From positions 3,503,346 through 3,567,345 of the forward strand of contig JAVDOI010000002.1 of assembly GCA_032191485.1 (NCBI GenBank): 64,000 nt of DNA, given 5' to 3'. The position numbers and the translations under genes are program-made. Positions 1 through 13,410 of the stretch are shown piece by piece. The notes below the pieces were generated by a model. That model ran no database searches and was not told where the DNA came from. It saw only the letters and a program-made list of their open reading frames with translations. Origin of the DNA: Leptoclinus maculatus (lineage: Eukaryota; Chordata; Actinopteri; Perciformes; Stichaeidae). How positions within the stretch are numbered: the stretch's first letter is position 1; every line of letters starts with the position of its first letter.

Positions 1-2320
1 CTCCATATTCAGTGCACGTATATACAGTTTATTTGTTTTAAAAAGCCAGGTTCTGTATGCACAGAGTGCCTCGTGCATTGTGTGTACAATGTCGCGGGTT
101 ATCCGCTGCTTGTCCAGTTGCTGCCACATTCCTCCGACTGGTATGGGAGCAACAGGAGCTTATAGCTGACGCCCAGCTATGTATAGAGCTTATTAGAAAA
201 ATGACTCAAACGTGTGAGGCATGCGGTTGACGTCTGTTATTAGTGTCACCTTAGAAATATTAGGCTCAGACGAGAATGCATAATATCCATATATTTAAGT
301 ACATCTGTATCGTTCAAAACAGTATCCTTTATGTTTAGATTGTCACTGGTTTTTAATTATGTCCTGCTTACCACAAATATGTCTTATAATAGTGAAGATG
401 CATTGTTGCATATTGAGAATATGCAGCGTGAGATGTGCAGCTCTTTGCTTCTTACAAGGGATTTCATAAAGCGTAAAACAATTCGTTTTTGGGCAAATTA
501 CATTGTTTCTTTTTGTATTTTAGATACTTCAAAAACAAAGATTTTGCAATTGACGTTGTTCTGCAGCGACGTGTTGAGCATGTCGAGCTTTTTGCAGGAT
601 GTTCTAACGAGTAGGCGTGAAAACAACAGGAGGCACTTCTTCTGCCCGCTGGCTTCTTTCATGATGTGGCTTTAAACGTTGTGTTTTTTTTTCCTCCTCC
701 TCTTCTTCTCTGCACACACCCTTCTCCACCCGTCCGCCCGCCACACCATGACTCACATTACCAACCGCTCCCCATGGAGGCAGAACCACACTGAATACTT
801 AGTCAAGGATGCAGACAGAGGAGAGACAACACGATTGTGTTTTTTGGACCTTTAAAGGAGAAGACGGTTGTGACTCAGGCCGCAAATTCACTTAAGAGAC
901 GGCTGAGGCCTGAGGCTCGAGAGAACGGCCTCAAGAAACCTTCAGTGCAAACATTAATATTTATCAGTGCGACTCGAGGCTTTACAGGGAAACCAGCTAA
1001 AAAAAGGACACAAGGACAATAATCTAAACCTCCGGAACATTCTGCAGGAACATATAGTTTCACATGTTGGAGTAATTTCAGGCCGAGACATAACAAGAAA
1101 CCTCAATGACAGGATTGGAGGCAGCCAGGCAGCCATGCCCATGGTGCAGATTAGTAATTATAAGCCATATTTAGGAGAGTGGTTTTGAAACCCGATGCTG
1201 AGCTCCCCCGGTCTCTCTTTTAGGTCCTTGCGGTTTGTTAGTTTACGTGAGCTACATGTGCAGATTTAGTCCTAATTCAGTTTTCCTTTCAGGTCCTCTA
1301 TGCTACAGCTTTTCCTCCCCGCGACGAACAAAACGGCCGAAAAAACATCTCCGTCATTGCAGCCGACAACGCTTCCACTGAAACGCGCTTCATCGTCGTC
1401 ATACCCTAACAACCCGAACAGGATCATGTGTGAGGCTGGTTATTGAGGTCTGGGAGGATGAGTTTGGCGGAGAGGAGGCGAAAACAAATGCAGAGTCATT
1501 TGGAGATTTGAGAGCGAGACCACCCCCAGTGAGCCGCCCCCACTCGTTAGTGCGTTTCTTTACCAGTCTGTAGCTCTGTCTGTTGATCTTGGCTGACCTT
1601 GCTGGCCCTGAGAAATATTTCTCTTTGTTAATACGGAAGCAACACATTTTTGGGGAATTTTACTATTATATCCCTCAAATGTTCCTTGAGGTGTCTTCTA
1701 CTGTGGTCAGGACGGTGCATTGTTTGTATCCGAGGAATGAAGTCTCAGATAGTATGTGTTGTTTAGAGAATGGCTTCCTGTTGGCCACTTGTGTCAGCAA
1801 ATTCTGTGTGATTCACGTTCAGCCTAAATATATAAATCGGATCTTGGTTTCACTTTCTGTCGTCTGTGTCTGAGTTAAAGAGATCGCCACACTGGCTGTA
1901 ACCGCAGAGATAAGGTGCTGACGTTTTCAGTTCGGTAGAAATAGGAACAGAGGCGACACATTTTAGAGGCTTGGATGGCAGATCCAACTGTCAGGACTTT
2001 TTTCGAGAAACATGGACATTTTATTGTTGCTCGACTCCAATATATAACGAGACAGATGTGCCAAAAGATACAACATCTTACTGTGGGTGTACCGAGGATG
2101 TGTGTGATTGTGGCTTCCTTTTGAACACACTCCACACCCTCTTACTGTAATGAAAGAGATGTGGGAGGGCAGCAGCAGCAGTAACCTTGAGATGTTATTA
2201 AAGTCTTCCGTCTGTGCCGTCACAATCCTTTTAAATATAGCCCTTTAATATCTAGATTGTATTACTTTCTTTCTTACTTCCGCTATTTAATTTGACCATT
2301 TCTTCTGCTTCTTTTGATGG
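1..2320. other. Intergenic sequence, no gene recognised
   Basis: No open frame in this stretch has recognisable domains, and I found no convincing run of splice-flanked exons on either strand. There is a T/C-rich patch near 680-720. I see nothing else to annotate. Confidence 0.5.
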
Positions 2321-2329
2321 ACTGCAGCG

Positions 2330-3020
2330 GGGTTCCTACACCCACACGGTGACTCTTTCGGTCACTACTCAGAGCTCATGACTATAGGTGAGGGTCTACC
2401 ACTCCACAGGCATTGTCCCCGACCACACAGCACAGAAGAGGCGTGTCAGCCGAGACAGACCAAAAATATCCAGAGCATTCCGCATCTCAGGGCGAATCTC
2501 ATCCACCCTGGCGCCTTGCCGCTCAGGAGCTTTTTTTACAACCTCATGTGACTTCTGCCAGGGAGGTCTTCCCCCAAGTCGTCAAACTCTGCCTCCCCCA
2601 TGAGGTAGTGTTTGCCGGGGGAAAACTCCAACACAGCAGCGCTCAGCCGGGGGCTCGTGAGTATCCCCACACCCGCCCCGGCACCTCTCAACCCTGGGCA
2701 ACTCTGGAAAGAGCCAGCCCCTCTCCAGGGGTTTTGGTTCCAGAACCAGTTCTATCCGTGGAAGTGAGCCCAACGATATCTAGTTGGTACCTCTCCACCT
2801 CCCGCACCAGCTCCTGTTCCTTCCCCACCAGAGAGGTGACATTCCACGTCCCTAGAGCCAGTCTGCGATGCCAGGGGTTGGCACCTCGAGGGACACTGAA
2901 TCGCTCTTAGTCTGGCCCCTCCCCTTTGACCACTTTGCCTTGGGAGACCCTACCAGTAGCTATTACGCCCGACAACACAGCTCCCAGGGTTTACTGGGGC
3001 ACGCAAACCCCTAATTGGAA
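2330..3020 (-). mobile_element. Internally deleted non-LTR retrotransposon (LINE) remnant
   Basis: Read on the minus strand, about 2905-2640 encodes the start of an apurinic-type endonuclease domain: a GTWNVTSLVGKEQELVREVE-like stretch, then LDIVGLTS. A later piece reads VGILTSPRL-like. About 2610-2400 jumps to the start of the reverse transcriptase region (VDEIRPE...SGTMPVEW-like). About 2390-2335 jumps again to a C-terminal HELW..TER-like motif. The 5' part (about 2910-3020) resembles the untranslated leader of the same fish LINE type. Most of the endonuclease and reverse transcriptase, including the catalytic FADD region, is missing, so the copy is dead. The clade is probably RTE/Rex-like, but I cannot fix it by eye. 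The long + strand open frame across this stretch is its antisense shadow. Confidence 0.75.
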
Positions 3021-3059
3021 GGGGCCTACTGTGACGTGTCAAAATGTCTTCCATGGAAA

Positions 3060-4370
3060 AGGCCCTCCCGGATTTCTTGTAGATTCAGGCCGGTTAGAGC
3101 GGTGGCAAGAAAATACAGCAGAGGAAAGTCATGGATGTAAGGACACGTAACACAATGAACACAACACATTCTGTACCAGAGGAAGAAACTCAAGGCGAAA
3201 CAATGCGAGACATCAAGTTTAGTTTCAGTTTTGATTTCGTTTCAGTGAAAACAGTGCTCTCCAATGACTACGTAGATACATGAACACTATACGTAAAGAA
3301 ACAAAAGCACAATATGAAGACAGTATGGCATTTCATAATTAAATCAAAGCTCTTACACAAATTTCATTTGTGTTTTTTTTAATGAGTTTAGTGAATGCTC
3401 AAAGGTGCACGGCGGTGGCTCATTGGAATTAGATTAGATCCCTTGGAGAGCTTTTAATAGATAAAAACAATCGCTCACTGCCACCAAAGAAAAAAGATTA
3501 CCAATAATTAATTCGAGCCTGTTTACAAAACAGAATAGTTGGTTTTACTTTGCGCCACACGTCGCTCACTGCACCGTCCCAACTCGCCGTGAGCCAGTCC
3601 AAGCTAGCGGCTCAGGATTAATTGCACATCGACGTTCAACCTGTAGCATCCGTCCATCAGTGACAGGACGATAGATGGAAGTAAGAACTATCGTTGTGTC
3701 TCGTATCGTCGTCCAACAAATCAAATTCCCTCGAAACTACCGGCCTCTGTTTCAGAGTCACTTGATGAAAAAATAGTTTTTGAGTTATGGAACTCACAGC
3801 AGGGAATTCCCATTCACAGCAACATTGGCCCTGAAACAAGTGTTTGGAAAGTTTCAGCCATTCCAGCTGGAATGAAAGTCTCTGTCAGCGTCTGTTAAAC
3901 ACGTCTGTGGCATTTAGTCCTTCTGTGGACTCTTTGTTGGAATTATGAATTCATCTGACATACTCTGATTGCTGTTGGCTGTTGTGTGGAGAACAGAGAG
4001 GGGTCCAAAGTTTCTAGTGCATGAAAAAGCATTTGGCCCCAGTGCAATACTGCCATGTCCCCACAAGATGGGAGAAACCACTTTGAGGGGAAGAGATTTG
4101 AATTGATCCTATTTCAGCTGCTCCACATGGCAATTTAATGGCAATTATTCAACATCAAAACTATGGCTCTTTTTAGCCTAATATTAACAGTACATAATAT
4201 TATCAGTATATCTGTGAAAATATACAACAAAATGAATTAAATATCCAGAATGTAATCATGCAGCTACACAAAACACCACTGGGGGCAGCGGTCCTTGTTG
4301 TCTCTAAACACATGTTTCTGATAACATCTAAGAACTTTGACTTTAGTCTCCACCCTCACATTCACACCCA
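3060..4370. other. Intergenic sequence upstream of slc44a2
   Basis: This AT-rich sequence has no supported exon. It ends in a CT repeat that precedes the slc44a2 5' region. I see no other structure. Confidence 0.45.
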
Positions 4371-4376
4371 CGCCTC

Positions 4377-4430
4377 CTCTCTCTCTCTCTCTCTCTCTCT
4401 CTCGCACTCTCTCTCTCTCTCGCACTTCCT
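4377..4430. repeat. (CT)n microsatellite upstream of slc44a2
   Basis: A CT dinucleotide array broken by two CGCA interruptions lies about 350 bp upstream of the slc44a2 start codon. Serine/leucine-rich open frames on both strands here are artefacts of the repeat. Confidence 0.9.
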
Positions 4431-4559
4431 GTGGAATAGTAAATTTGCCTGTTTTGGTTGGCGTTTTTTCTGGGGGGGGACAGAAAGAAAGTGGAAAAAG
4501 CAGACAGAAAGTGGGAGGAGATAAAGGGAGATGCACAGGTGGGGCCCAGATTGGAAAGA

Positions 4560-4777
4560 GGTAGTTGATTCAGCATAAACACACGGGGAGGGGGAGTCTG
4601 CTGAGCTCACTGCTATTCACTGGGACAGGTTGGACTGGTTTCTACCTCCCGCTCTGGCTCATTTGTACCGGCTGAGAGAGAGCGCGAGGAAGAAGTGAAC
4701 CAGATAAAGAGTCTGTAGAACAGAGTCAAGAGGGCTCTCTGTGCATTTCCACATTTTGACCCAGAGAGGGAATCAAC
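4560..4777 (+). promoter_or_regulatory. slc44a2: Probable slc44a2 promoter and 5' UTR
   Basis: This is the GA-rich stretch directly before the first coding exon. The start codon at 4778 has a favourable context (aatcaacATGa, A at -3). I see no consensus TATA box, so the transcription start cannot be placed. The promoter call rests on position only. Confidence 0.35.
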
Positions 4778-7700
4778 ATGACCGAGGAAGGAGAAGGAGA
4801 ATTCTACGGAAAGAATGGTAACTGCTCTCTTTGCTTTAGTTCTCTGTTGATTCTCTTTTTTTTTTGTTTCATTCTGTATTCATCTAAGAGAAGTCAAATG
4901 AACAAGGGATTATTGGTTAATCTTTTAAAACAAACAAACAATGAATCCGTCTCGTGAAGTGTCTTAAGTTGTGTTGAGAGAAACCGGAGCGTCAGTATCA
5001 GCATGTCAACACTGTGGGGAGGGAATGGGTGTGTGAGTGTGTGAGTGTGTGGAGAGCCTGCTACTGCTGATTATACAGGTGTGTGTGTGTGTGAGAGCTG
5101 GGAGCTCTTTTATCAGTGTTTTATCTCTTTGCATAAATATTACTGCACCATGTGTGTGTTTGTATAATCATTACAGGGAGCAGGCTTCTCTTGTAACAAA
5201 TCCATGATTCATTCAGCCTTTCACTGGTTCCCTCAGCTACATATCAACGTGAACAAGGCCTAGCTCTCCTTTTAGTTGAGTCTGACCTTTTGATCAATCT
5301 ATGAAAATATTAAAACAAGTTCAACTTGACTTTGAGATTGTCATACTTCAGAGTGACGACCCGGACATAGCACCCTGTTTATGAAGGGCAGCACCCATGC
5401 TCCTTCTAAACAGGAAGCTGTGACTTCTCTAAGAGCTCGCCTGGTAAACGCTTGCTGCAGCATTATCCTCCAGATCACATGCATAATTAATATGCAGAGA
5501 CGCCACGGACAATATCATACTCCATGTCTTGGCTTTCACGTGTCTGGATGCGATGTTGCACACGTGTACATGCATGCAGACGGAGGTCGGGTGGGTTTTG
5601 GTGGTGGTGTTGCTTTCAGAGGGTGTGAAGCCCTAAAAAAAAAAAAGCAGCCAAAATATCGATTAATTTGGATATAAAACCGATATTTATTTAGTGTTGC
5701 AGCGGTGGCTGTGCTGCCTGCCCATCGGTGACTCTTTTCTTTCTTTGCTCTCCATCACTAATGTGTTGCATTGATTTTTTTGTATTTCTGCCCCTGGAGA
5801 GCACTGACCTGCTAAGTGAAGCTAACGCTCCCTGATGAATTTAGCTCGGAGCCAAAAGATGAATTTACTCGGATAATAGAAGCTTCTGACACGCTGACCT
5901 CGGGTAACCTGCAGCAAGCGTGCCTGAATAGTTATCAGAACCCACAGAGCATCAGTTGGCATCATAGTAAAGTATATTGCATCAACGTTTCAACTGAAAT
6001 TAATGCATCAAAAATAAAAAAATGTGTTCACAATTTAGCTTTGATTTGGACATAAATCCATTGAGTCCCCCTCTAGTGGCCGTGTGGGCTCCGTCTAACA
6101 CATGGGTTTGCCTCTGCTTAGTCACCAGGGAGGAATTTGTTGTGTTGCCAGGCGTGTCTTGCCTGGAGGGGAAAGTCATCTGACAGAAGAATGGGAGGAA
6201 GGGGGGGGGGGCGGCCTTAAACCTTAAATCCACTGCTCTTTTAAAAATAACCCGGGTGCAAGGTGCATCTCTATTTTTAACATATTGTGTTGCACGTACG
6301 TAGAGATCAGCAGTCAGAATTTGCAAAGAGTGATAAACTTCTTCTTCTTTTCCTTCTGTGCAGGCGAGCCGAGGAAGTATGACTCCAACTTCAAGGGCCC
6401 GATCCAGAACAGGTGAGAGAGGGGCGTGGCTTCTGGTTATCACAAAGAGTTTAAATTTTTTCGACCGACCCCCCCCCCCCCTTAACCCATTGCTCTGTCC
6501 TCTCTAGGGGCTGCACGGACATCGTGTGCTGCATCCTCTTCATTATTGCCATACTGGCTTATATCGCAGTGGGAATACTGGGTAAGAGCACAGAACGGCT
6601 CTGTTGTTTGGTAGACCTCTGAAAACACGAAACATCTCAAACTTCTATAATTAATTAGGTTTTGTAACCTTTTACCTTCTGTTTCTGTGCACCCCAGCCT
6701 GGTCCCAGGGCGACCCCAGGAAGGTGATCTATCCCACGGACAGCCGAGGCCAGTTCTGCGGGCAGGCTGGCACCCCGCTGGCGTGAGTTGCTTTCCACGT
6801 AATGATTATAATTGATGTGCAGAATGGTGTGAGCTTCAGTGCAGCAAATGTGTGGGAAGGTGAAACATTGTCGTCCTTTACCTCCAAAAATACTCGTTAC
6901 ATAATACAATTAGTTGATGCAAACATTGCAAGAGAAATGAATGATAATATGATGAATAAATACAAAACTTCAGAATGTTCTCTGGCACTTTAACCCATCT
7001 ATCTATTCTTTCATCATCTCTTCCATGTCTTGATATTCATAGACAACTAACTAATCAAATCCAAGTCAATCTGCAGTTGTCCTTCACCCGTCAATCTATT
7101 AATTAAATGTCATTTTTGAGAAAGGACTCTATAAGACTGGCTTCAGGTTTTATTCCTTATTTCACGTTCTGGGGTTTAAAGAGCCTAATTTATAAATCCA
7201 GAGTCCCTCGTCCTGAGGAGCAGCTTCTCTAAATCTTCCCCTCTCTCCGGCCGTGCGATCAGCCAGACCACATGCCGAGGTGTTCCTGGCTCGCGTTGAG
7301 TTCGGATCTCTGTGAGGTGTGGACAGCTTGTGGACACAATCCAGACAATTCGTGAAAAAAAAACAAAAGGTCACCGTTTTACAGCGGCTCAAAGAATCTC
7401 CGATCACTATCCGACCAGGCCGGTCGCATTGAAGTGTCAAGTGTGGAACACCTGCATGCGGAAACAGCTGAGCACCGATCTGACACATTGAAAAGATCTC
7501 AAACTCTCGCATGAATGTCATCAAAGAGACATTTTTTCATTAAATGTGCCGCTGTGTTATTTTTCCTACACGCCCTTTTCCACATGGAAAACCTTTCCTA
7601 TGGATGTACCACCCTCATAAGAAAACGATGATGACGATGATAATGTTGGTTTGTGTGTAGCCAAAAACAGAAACAAAGCATAGGTGCACTGTTAGTCATA

Positions 7701-8843
7701 GAGAATGCACAGACATGGCTTTAACGCCTCCTCCTGCACTTTTTCCCCGTCAGCGTTTTCTTCCTCTGACCATTTTTGCACGTGTGTGTGTCTTAACAGC
7801 AACAAGCCACTGCTGTTCTACTTCAACATCATGAAGTGTGCCAGCCCCATGGTGCTGCTGGAGTTCCAGTGTCCCACCACGCAGGTGTGAACTCACGTAT
7901 TCTTCTCTGGTCCCTGGGGAACCTAATCAGTGTGTGGTGTGGAGACCAGGCACAGCTACTGCTGCACCAGTGAATGCCTTGACCGCTCTCGATGTAACTG
8001 TGCGCTCCCTCCTTTTTTTTTTTTAGATGTGCGTGGAGAAGTGCCCCGAAAAGTTCATGACGTTGGTGAAAGCCTACACCAACACAAAGGACTTTGAGGA
8101 ATACAAGACATTCTGCAAGGAAGGTGTGACCAACGCAATGGTGAGTTTAAGGCCATGTTGTTGAGTTGAAGCCTGAGGACACCCTGTACTACCTCGACTA
8201 TTTAGATTGTCCAAAGGTTTCCGTACACCTTCATGTCCGTTTGCTGTGTTTCAGGGTATACCACAAATCCTCAGTTTAGGTCTCTGTCCCGCCATGCTGA
8301 CCCCCAGCAGACCATGTGAGTTGGATCAACAATATATTACATGTTGTATACATCCAGATTGCTGACATGTACACATGTATTTTATTCATTTTTATTTTTT
8401 TACTTCTCTCACATTTCTGCTTTCCTTCAGTCACTCGCCGGTGTTTCCCAGCTTTGGGCCTGAAAGGAGGCGTGATAACCGTGGGAAACAACTCTCACTT
8501 CGATGACGGGAGCGGAAACATGAGAGACGCCAAGGATCTCGTGGATGGAGTCAAGTGAGTGCATCGCTCTTGTAAACAGCTGTGTGTACGTGACCCGGCC
8601 CGACATGTTAGATATATATATATATATATATTTTTTTTTTTTACAAACCGCACCCGTCGAAGAACTCCATAGCACTTAAAACGGATTAAACACTCTGGAA
8701 TCTCTCCGCAGGAACGCCACCGTGGTTATCGAGGCTCGCCAGGTGGTCATGAAAATCTTCGAGGATTACACACAGTCCTGGTACTGGATCCTGATGTAAG
8801 TCACCCGCCTACGTTGTGTAAAGCTGCGTCTCCTTTTGATCCG

Positions 8844-8875
<32 letters not shown>

Positions 8876-11800
8876 CATTGTGCTCACCTTCCCTCCTCAC
8901 ACCTTCAAACTCTCTGCAGAGGGTTGGTCCTCGCGATGCTCACCAGCCTGCTCTTCATCGTGCTGCTGCGCTTCCTGGCGGGGATCATGGTCTGGGTCAT
9001 GATCGTCTTGGTGATTCTGGTCATAGGATATGGTAAGGGCCAAAGCACACTACACGTTTTACAATGACACAATCGGTTTTTTTTCACCTCCATTTCTTTT
9101 GTGCATTGCATTGTGGGAGAATAGTGTCCATCAGCAGCACACCGAAAAATGTGTGTGTTTTATAGGATCTATGCCGACAGTTTTAGTTTTCTTCTTTTCT
9201 TCACTTTTCCAGTGTGAACCAACTACACACTCCGACCCTGCTTAGAGTTAATGTGTAGTATAATATTGGGACTCATCTTGAAGTTAAACACGTGTCTGGT
9301 GGATGGAAAAAACAAAACCGTCATCGACGCTCAGATTCACCTTGGCAGTGGGTGGATAAAGAGCAGGGCCTCCATTCTAATCTGGTGGAGCTCGAGATAC
9401 GTGCCCATGTGGAATATGTCGATTCCATTTTTGTTCAAGAAAATTGCAGCGTAAATGGAGAAAAGAGTCGATGTTGTAGCGTGTGCGGCTCCTGCCCCGT
9501 TTCTAGGCGGGGAAGTCTTTCGCACCTAACCCGGTGGTCACTCCGTCGGCTGTCCCGCCTGCGAGGTTATGTTATCCTCTTTGAGGTGTCGGGACAATAC
9601 CTTGGGCCTTTTATCTCACCCCGTAGCTAAATAGTTAGGATTTCGGAATGAATTGTCTTTTTGAAAGTCTTTTACGGCTAATGCCCTAGGCGCTCTCAAT
9701 AGGATGTAACCCTAACACCCGGTATGTAATAGTTATGTACATCGTCTATACTTTACTATTGCCTATTGTGAACATTCTCACCATTTATGACTAACACTGC
9801 AATGTCTTCACCCATGGAACTTACCTTAAGCTCCAAATGGTAGCTTCTGTCGTCACGTCTGGATCGCACGGTTAGTGGACAGGGAAGAGGGTTAAATTGT
9901 TTTAAAGGACCCGAATACTTGTTTGGTTTCAGTCACTTACTAAATGTAAGGCTGTGTTTTTATTTCAGGTTTTCACACAAAATTCACATACAACAATTTC
10001 AATTCAATGAAACAGTTACAGTGGCTACCAGAACTATTCTATCATTCCTCTTTATCAGTCTTCACTGATTTTGTAATGAGGCACTCTCCAGTCACTTGCT
10101 GGCTTTTCTCCCCCCCTTCTCTCATCTTTCTGCTCTGCTCTGCTGTTTTTATTCTACTCTCAGGCTGGAACCTCCTTCAGGCTCACGAGTCACTCATACA
10201 TGAGTCCTCCTTCTTCTTGGGCTGGGTCAGAATGTAACTGGTTTGATCCTGTTAAAACCAGAAGCACTGTATAAGGCTCGAGTGACTAGGTTACACAAAG
10301 TGTCTAACTCTAAACTGTTCATTTGTTAAATCACAGCTATCAAAAAATAAAACGCGTTATAATATGATGGTTATAAAAAGTGTAAACACGCTATAGGTTG
10401 TGCTGGCTATACTTAGAAATAAAAAGGGTTATAGTTTATACTAGCTATACTTTTATGCTTTCATACTTTTCTACGATCTTTCTACAATGTGCTTTTAAGT
10501 TGTTTTTTTAAAATCCATCAGTGATTCAGTCTGTGAGAGAAGAAAATCAACATCTTCTTCCTCGCTATCAAAACACTGCTGTTCTCTGTCTCTATCACTC
10601 TGTTTGGATGTTTGGATATTATATATATGTTTTGAAGTGGGCTGGTGTGAGGTACTCCTGCATAGTCGGTGTATTACCTCCAGTAGATGGCTACTGGAAC
10701 CGATTTGGAGTACCAGCACAGAAGCAAAGCATTGTGCTGCTGCTGACGGGCGCAGCAGCCAAACCTATTTTAGATCAATACCAGTTTAAGTGTACGCTAC
10801 GTTTACAATATTTTCACCGAGTCCTTTCTGACGGGGAGCTGAAGCCGTTATCTATGCTCTCTTCAGAGCCAACAGACTCCTTTTGACAAAAACATTAGTT
10901 TTACCTCACAGAACACGGGAGTTGCTGGTCTACTGCTGCCTCGATCGGTTTGTGACTTTGGTGAATCAGTTCGAGGCAGCAGTAGACCAGCAACTCCAGT
11001 GTTCTGCGAGGTGAAACTCCTGTTTTTATCAAAGGAGTCTTGAGAGCGGCTTCAAACGGACGTCTGATGGCAAAGTAAAGTGGTGAAAATACTGTAAATA
11101 ACGAATACCTCTAAACTGATATTGCTTTTTTTAAGGTGTGTAAAATCCATTTGACTGATGCCTCGTCCACAGCAGCACATTGCTTTGCTCCTGTTACTCC
11201 TGTATGTTTCTCCTAACTGTGAGCGTGCCGACCGCCCTCCACTGTCTGCACAAACGCAGACTATGGAGAAGTACCTCATACAACCCCACTTCCAAAAACC
11301 TCCGAACCAAACCTTTCATGTAAATGTTAGTTGTGTCTTTACATCACTTTAACAGAGAGACGATGTTACGTAGTCCACAAAGATTGCTGTAAAAAGAAAA
11401 GTGCACAAAAGCTTTGAAAGGAAACTTCAGTCAGAGAATTGGCCAGCACACAGGTTACTGTAAGTTACCATGGTAACTGACCAAAAGCTAATGTTGTGGA
11501 ACGGAAGACTTTCCAACGACTCGCATTTAACAAACTCAGTGTCCACTGAACCCATTTACTGAAGGAAAAACAAACTGAATTCTGTCGGCCACATTTTTTA
11601 AAAAGTCATATTTTTATATCACACTCCATTTCTTTCTTTTTTTGCACGCTGCTTCCATTTTGTTGTTTTAAAAAAATCCAGTTGCTTACTGTTTGTTTTG
11701 TCCAGGTATCTTCCACTGCTACATGGAGTACGCCGCCCTGAAGGGAGAGGCGGGTGCCAATGTGACTCTACAGGAACTGGGCTTCCAGACGGACTTCACG

Positions 11801-13376
11801 GTCTACCTGCAGATCAGACAGACCTGGCTGGCCTTCAGTCAGTACACCGCTCCAACTCGACTCGACTCCAAGATTCTGACGCGTTGCCGTGAAACACCCT
11901 TGTGACCTCTCCCTCTGCGACCCTTCTCTCCTTTTTTAGTGATCATCCTGGCCATTGTGGACGTCATCATCATCCTCCTGCTCATCTTCCTCAGGAAGAG
12001 GATCCTCATCGCCATCGCTCTCATCAAAGAAGCCAGCAGGTCAGACTTCACAGGATGGGAGGAGTGGAAAGACGGATCGATGATGGTCATAGTGATGGAT
12101 TAAAGTGTCGGACTAATGGCACAGATGAGGTAATCAAATTACAGCTAATTGTAATTGGTTGTGATGTTGTGTTCACAGAGCCGTCGGTCATGTGATGAGT
12201 TCCCTTTTCTACCCTCTGTTCACGTTCGTCCTCCTGTCCATGGTCATCGCCTTCTGGGCCGTTACTGCTGTGTATCCTTTCAACTCGCTGTCAGCCCGTG
12301 TCGTTGTTTATGGTCGAGCACGGCCAAAAAGGCCGGAGCAACAGGTGGAGAGCATTAAGACTGGTGGAGCTGCCCGTGAGCCTGGCATTAAACCAGCAGC
12401 TCCTACAGCAGAGCGGTTTCTTTCAAAGACAATAACTCCGTGGCCTATTGTAAAATCTCTTATTCAGCATTTGGTTGTACTCCACCCTCTCGTATCGCCA
12501 AAATACCGAACTGGAGGCTTCAAAACCGTAGTCCACAAACAAAAACTGGTGACTTTCCGACGACTACGTCCACTTCTTACATACAGTCTATGAGTGAAGT
12601 CCAGACATTTCGATTCCCAGATGTGTGTGCGCAACTGTATGAAGCAGAAATAAGTAATTCAGCTCAGGTGGTAGAGCTGGTCAGCCATTAGTGTTGACAG
12701 TGTGCCAAAACTAATGTGATGTCATACGTAGCAGTGGGATGTTGAATGGGATTTGTTATGATCGTTTGTCCTTAATGGAACCGATCAGCTTCTTGTCTAC
12801 CTCCAATGAACCCATCTACAAAGTGTTTAATGAGACGGTATGCGACCACTCTAGAAAAACCTGTGACCCAGCGGTAAGTTGTCTTATTTAATTACATTTC
12901 AGATTCATGTTGGATCCTGCAGGCAGCATGTTTTTTTTAATCTTACTGCAGTTTTAAGACAACGTCATTGTTAATAAGTGATCCTCGTATTGACCATTTG
13001 AACCCTGATTCTTCCCTTGAACTCTCATATTGAGTGAATGGTCACGTTAAATAGAAATCTCGTGGATTCCCACTGTGCGTACGAGGTCTCTGATATAACC
13101 TGCATCCGTTCTCAGAACTACTCGACCAGTGAGGAAAAAGCGCACTGCCCCGACTCCGAGTGCCTTTTCGCCTTCTACGGCGGCGAGACCGCCTACCACA
13201 AGTACCTGATCGGCCTGCAGTTCTACAACGTCTTCCTCTTCTTCTGGTGCGCCAACTTCGTCACGGCTCTGGGACAGATGACCCTGGCCGGGGCCTTCGC
13301 CTCGTACTACTGGGCCGTCAACAAGCCGGACGACATGCCCGCCTTCCCGGTCTTTTCTGCCCTGGGGAGATCTCTC

Positions 13377-13410
<34 letters not shown>

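Noticed and set aside
2413..2910. 165-codon + strand open frame
   Set aside because: It is the antisense of the LINE endonuclease/reverse transcriptase remnant, which reads sensibly on the minus strand.
9292..9630. 112-codon frame in slc44a2 intron 10
   Set aside because: It has no domain, no splice continuity with the gene and unremarkable composition.
12650..12705. tRNA gene
   Set aside because: Only an A-box-like phrase is present; there is no B box, anticodon stem or acceptor pairing, so it is at most a SINE fragment.
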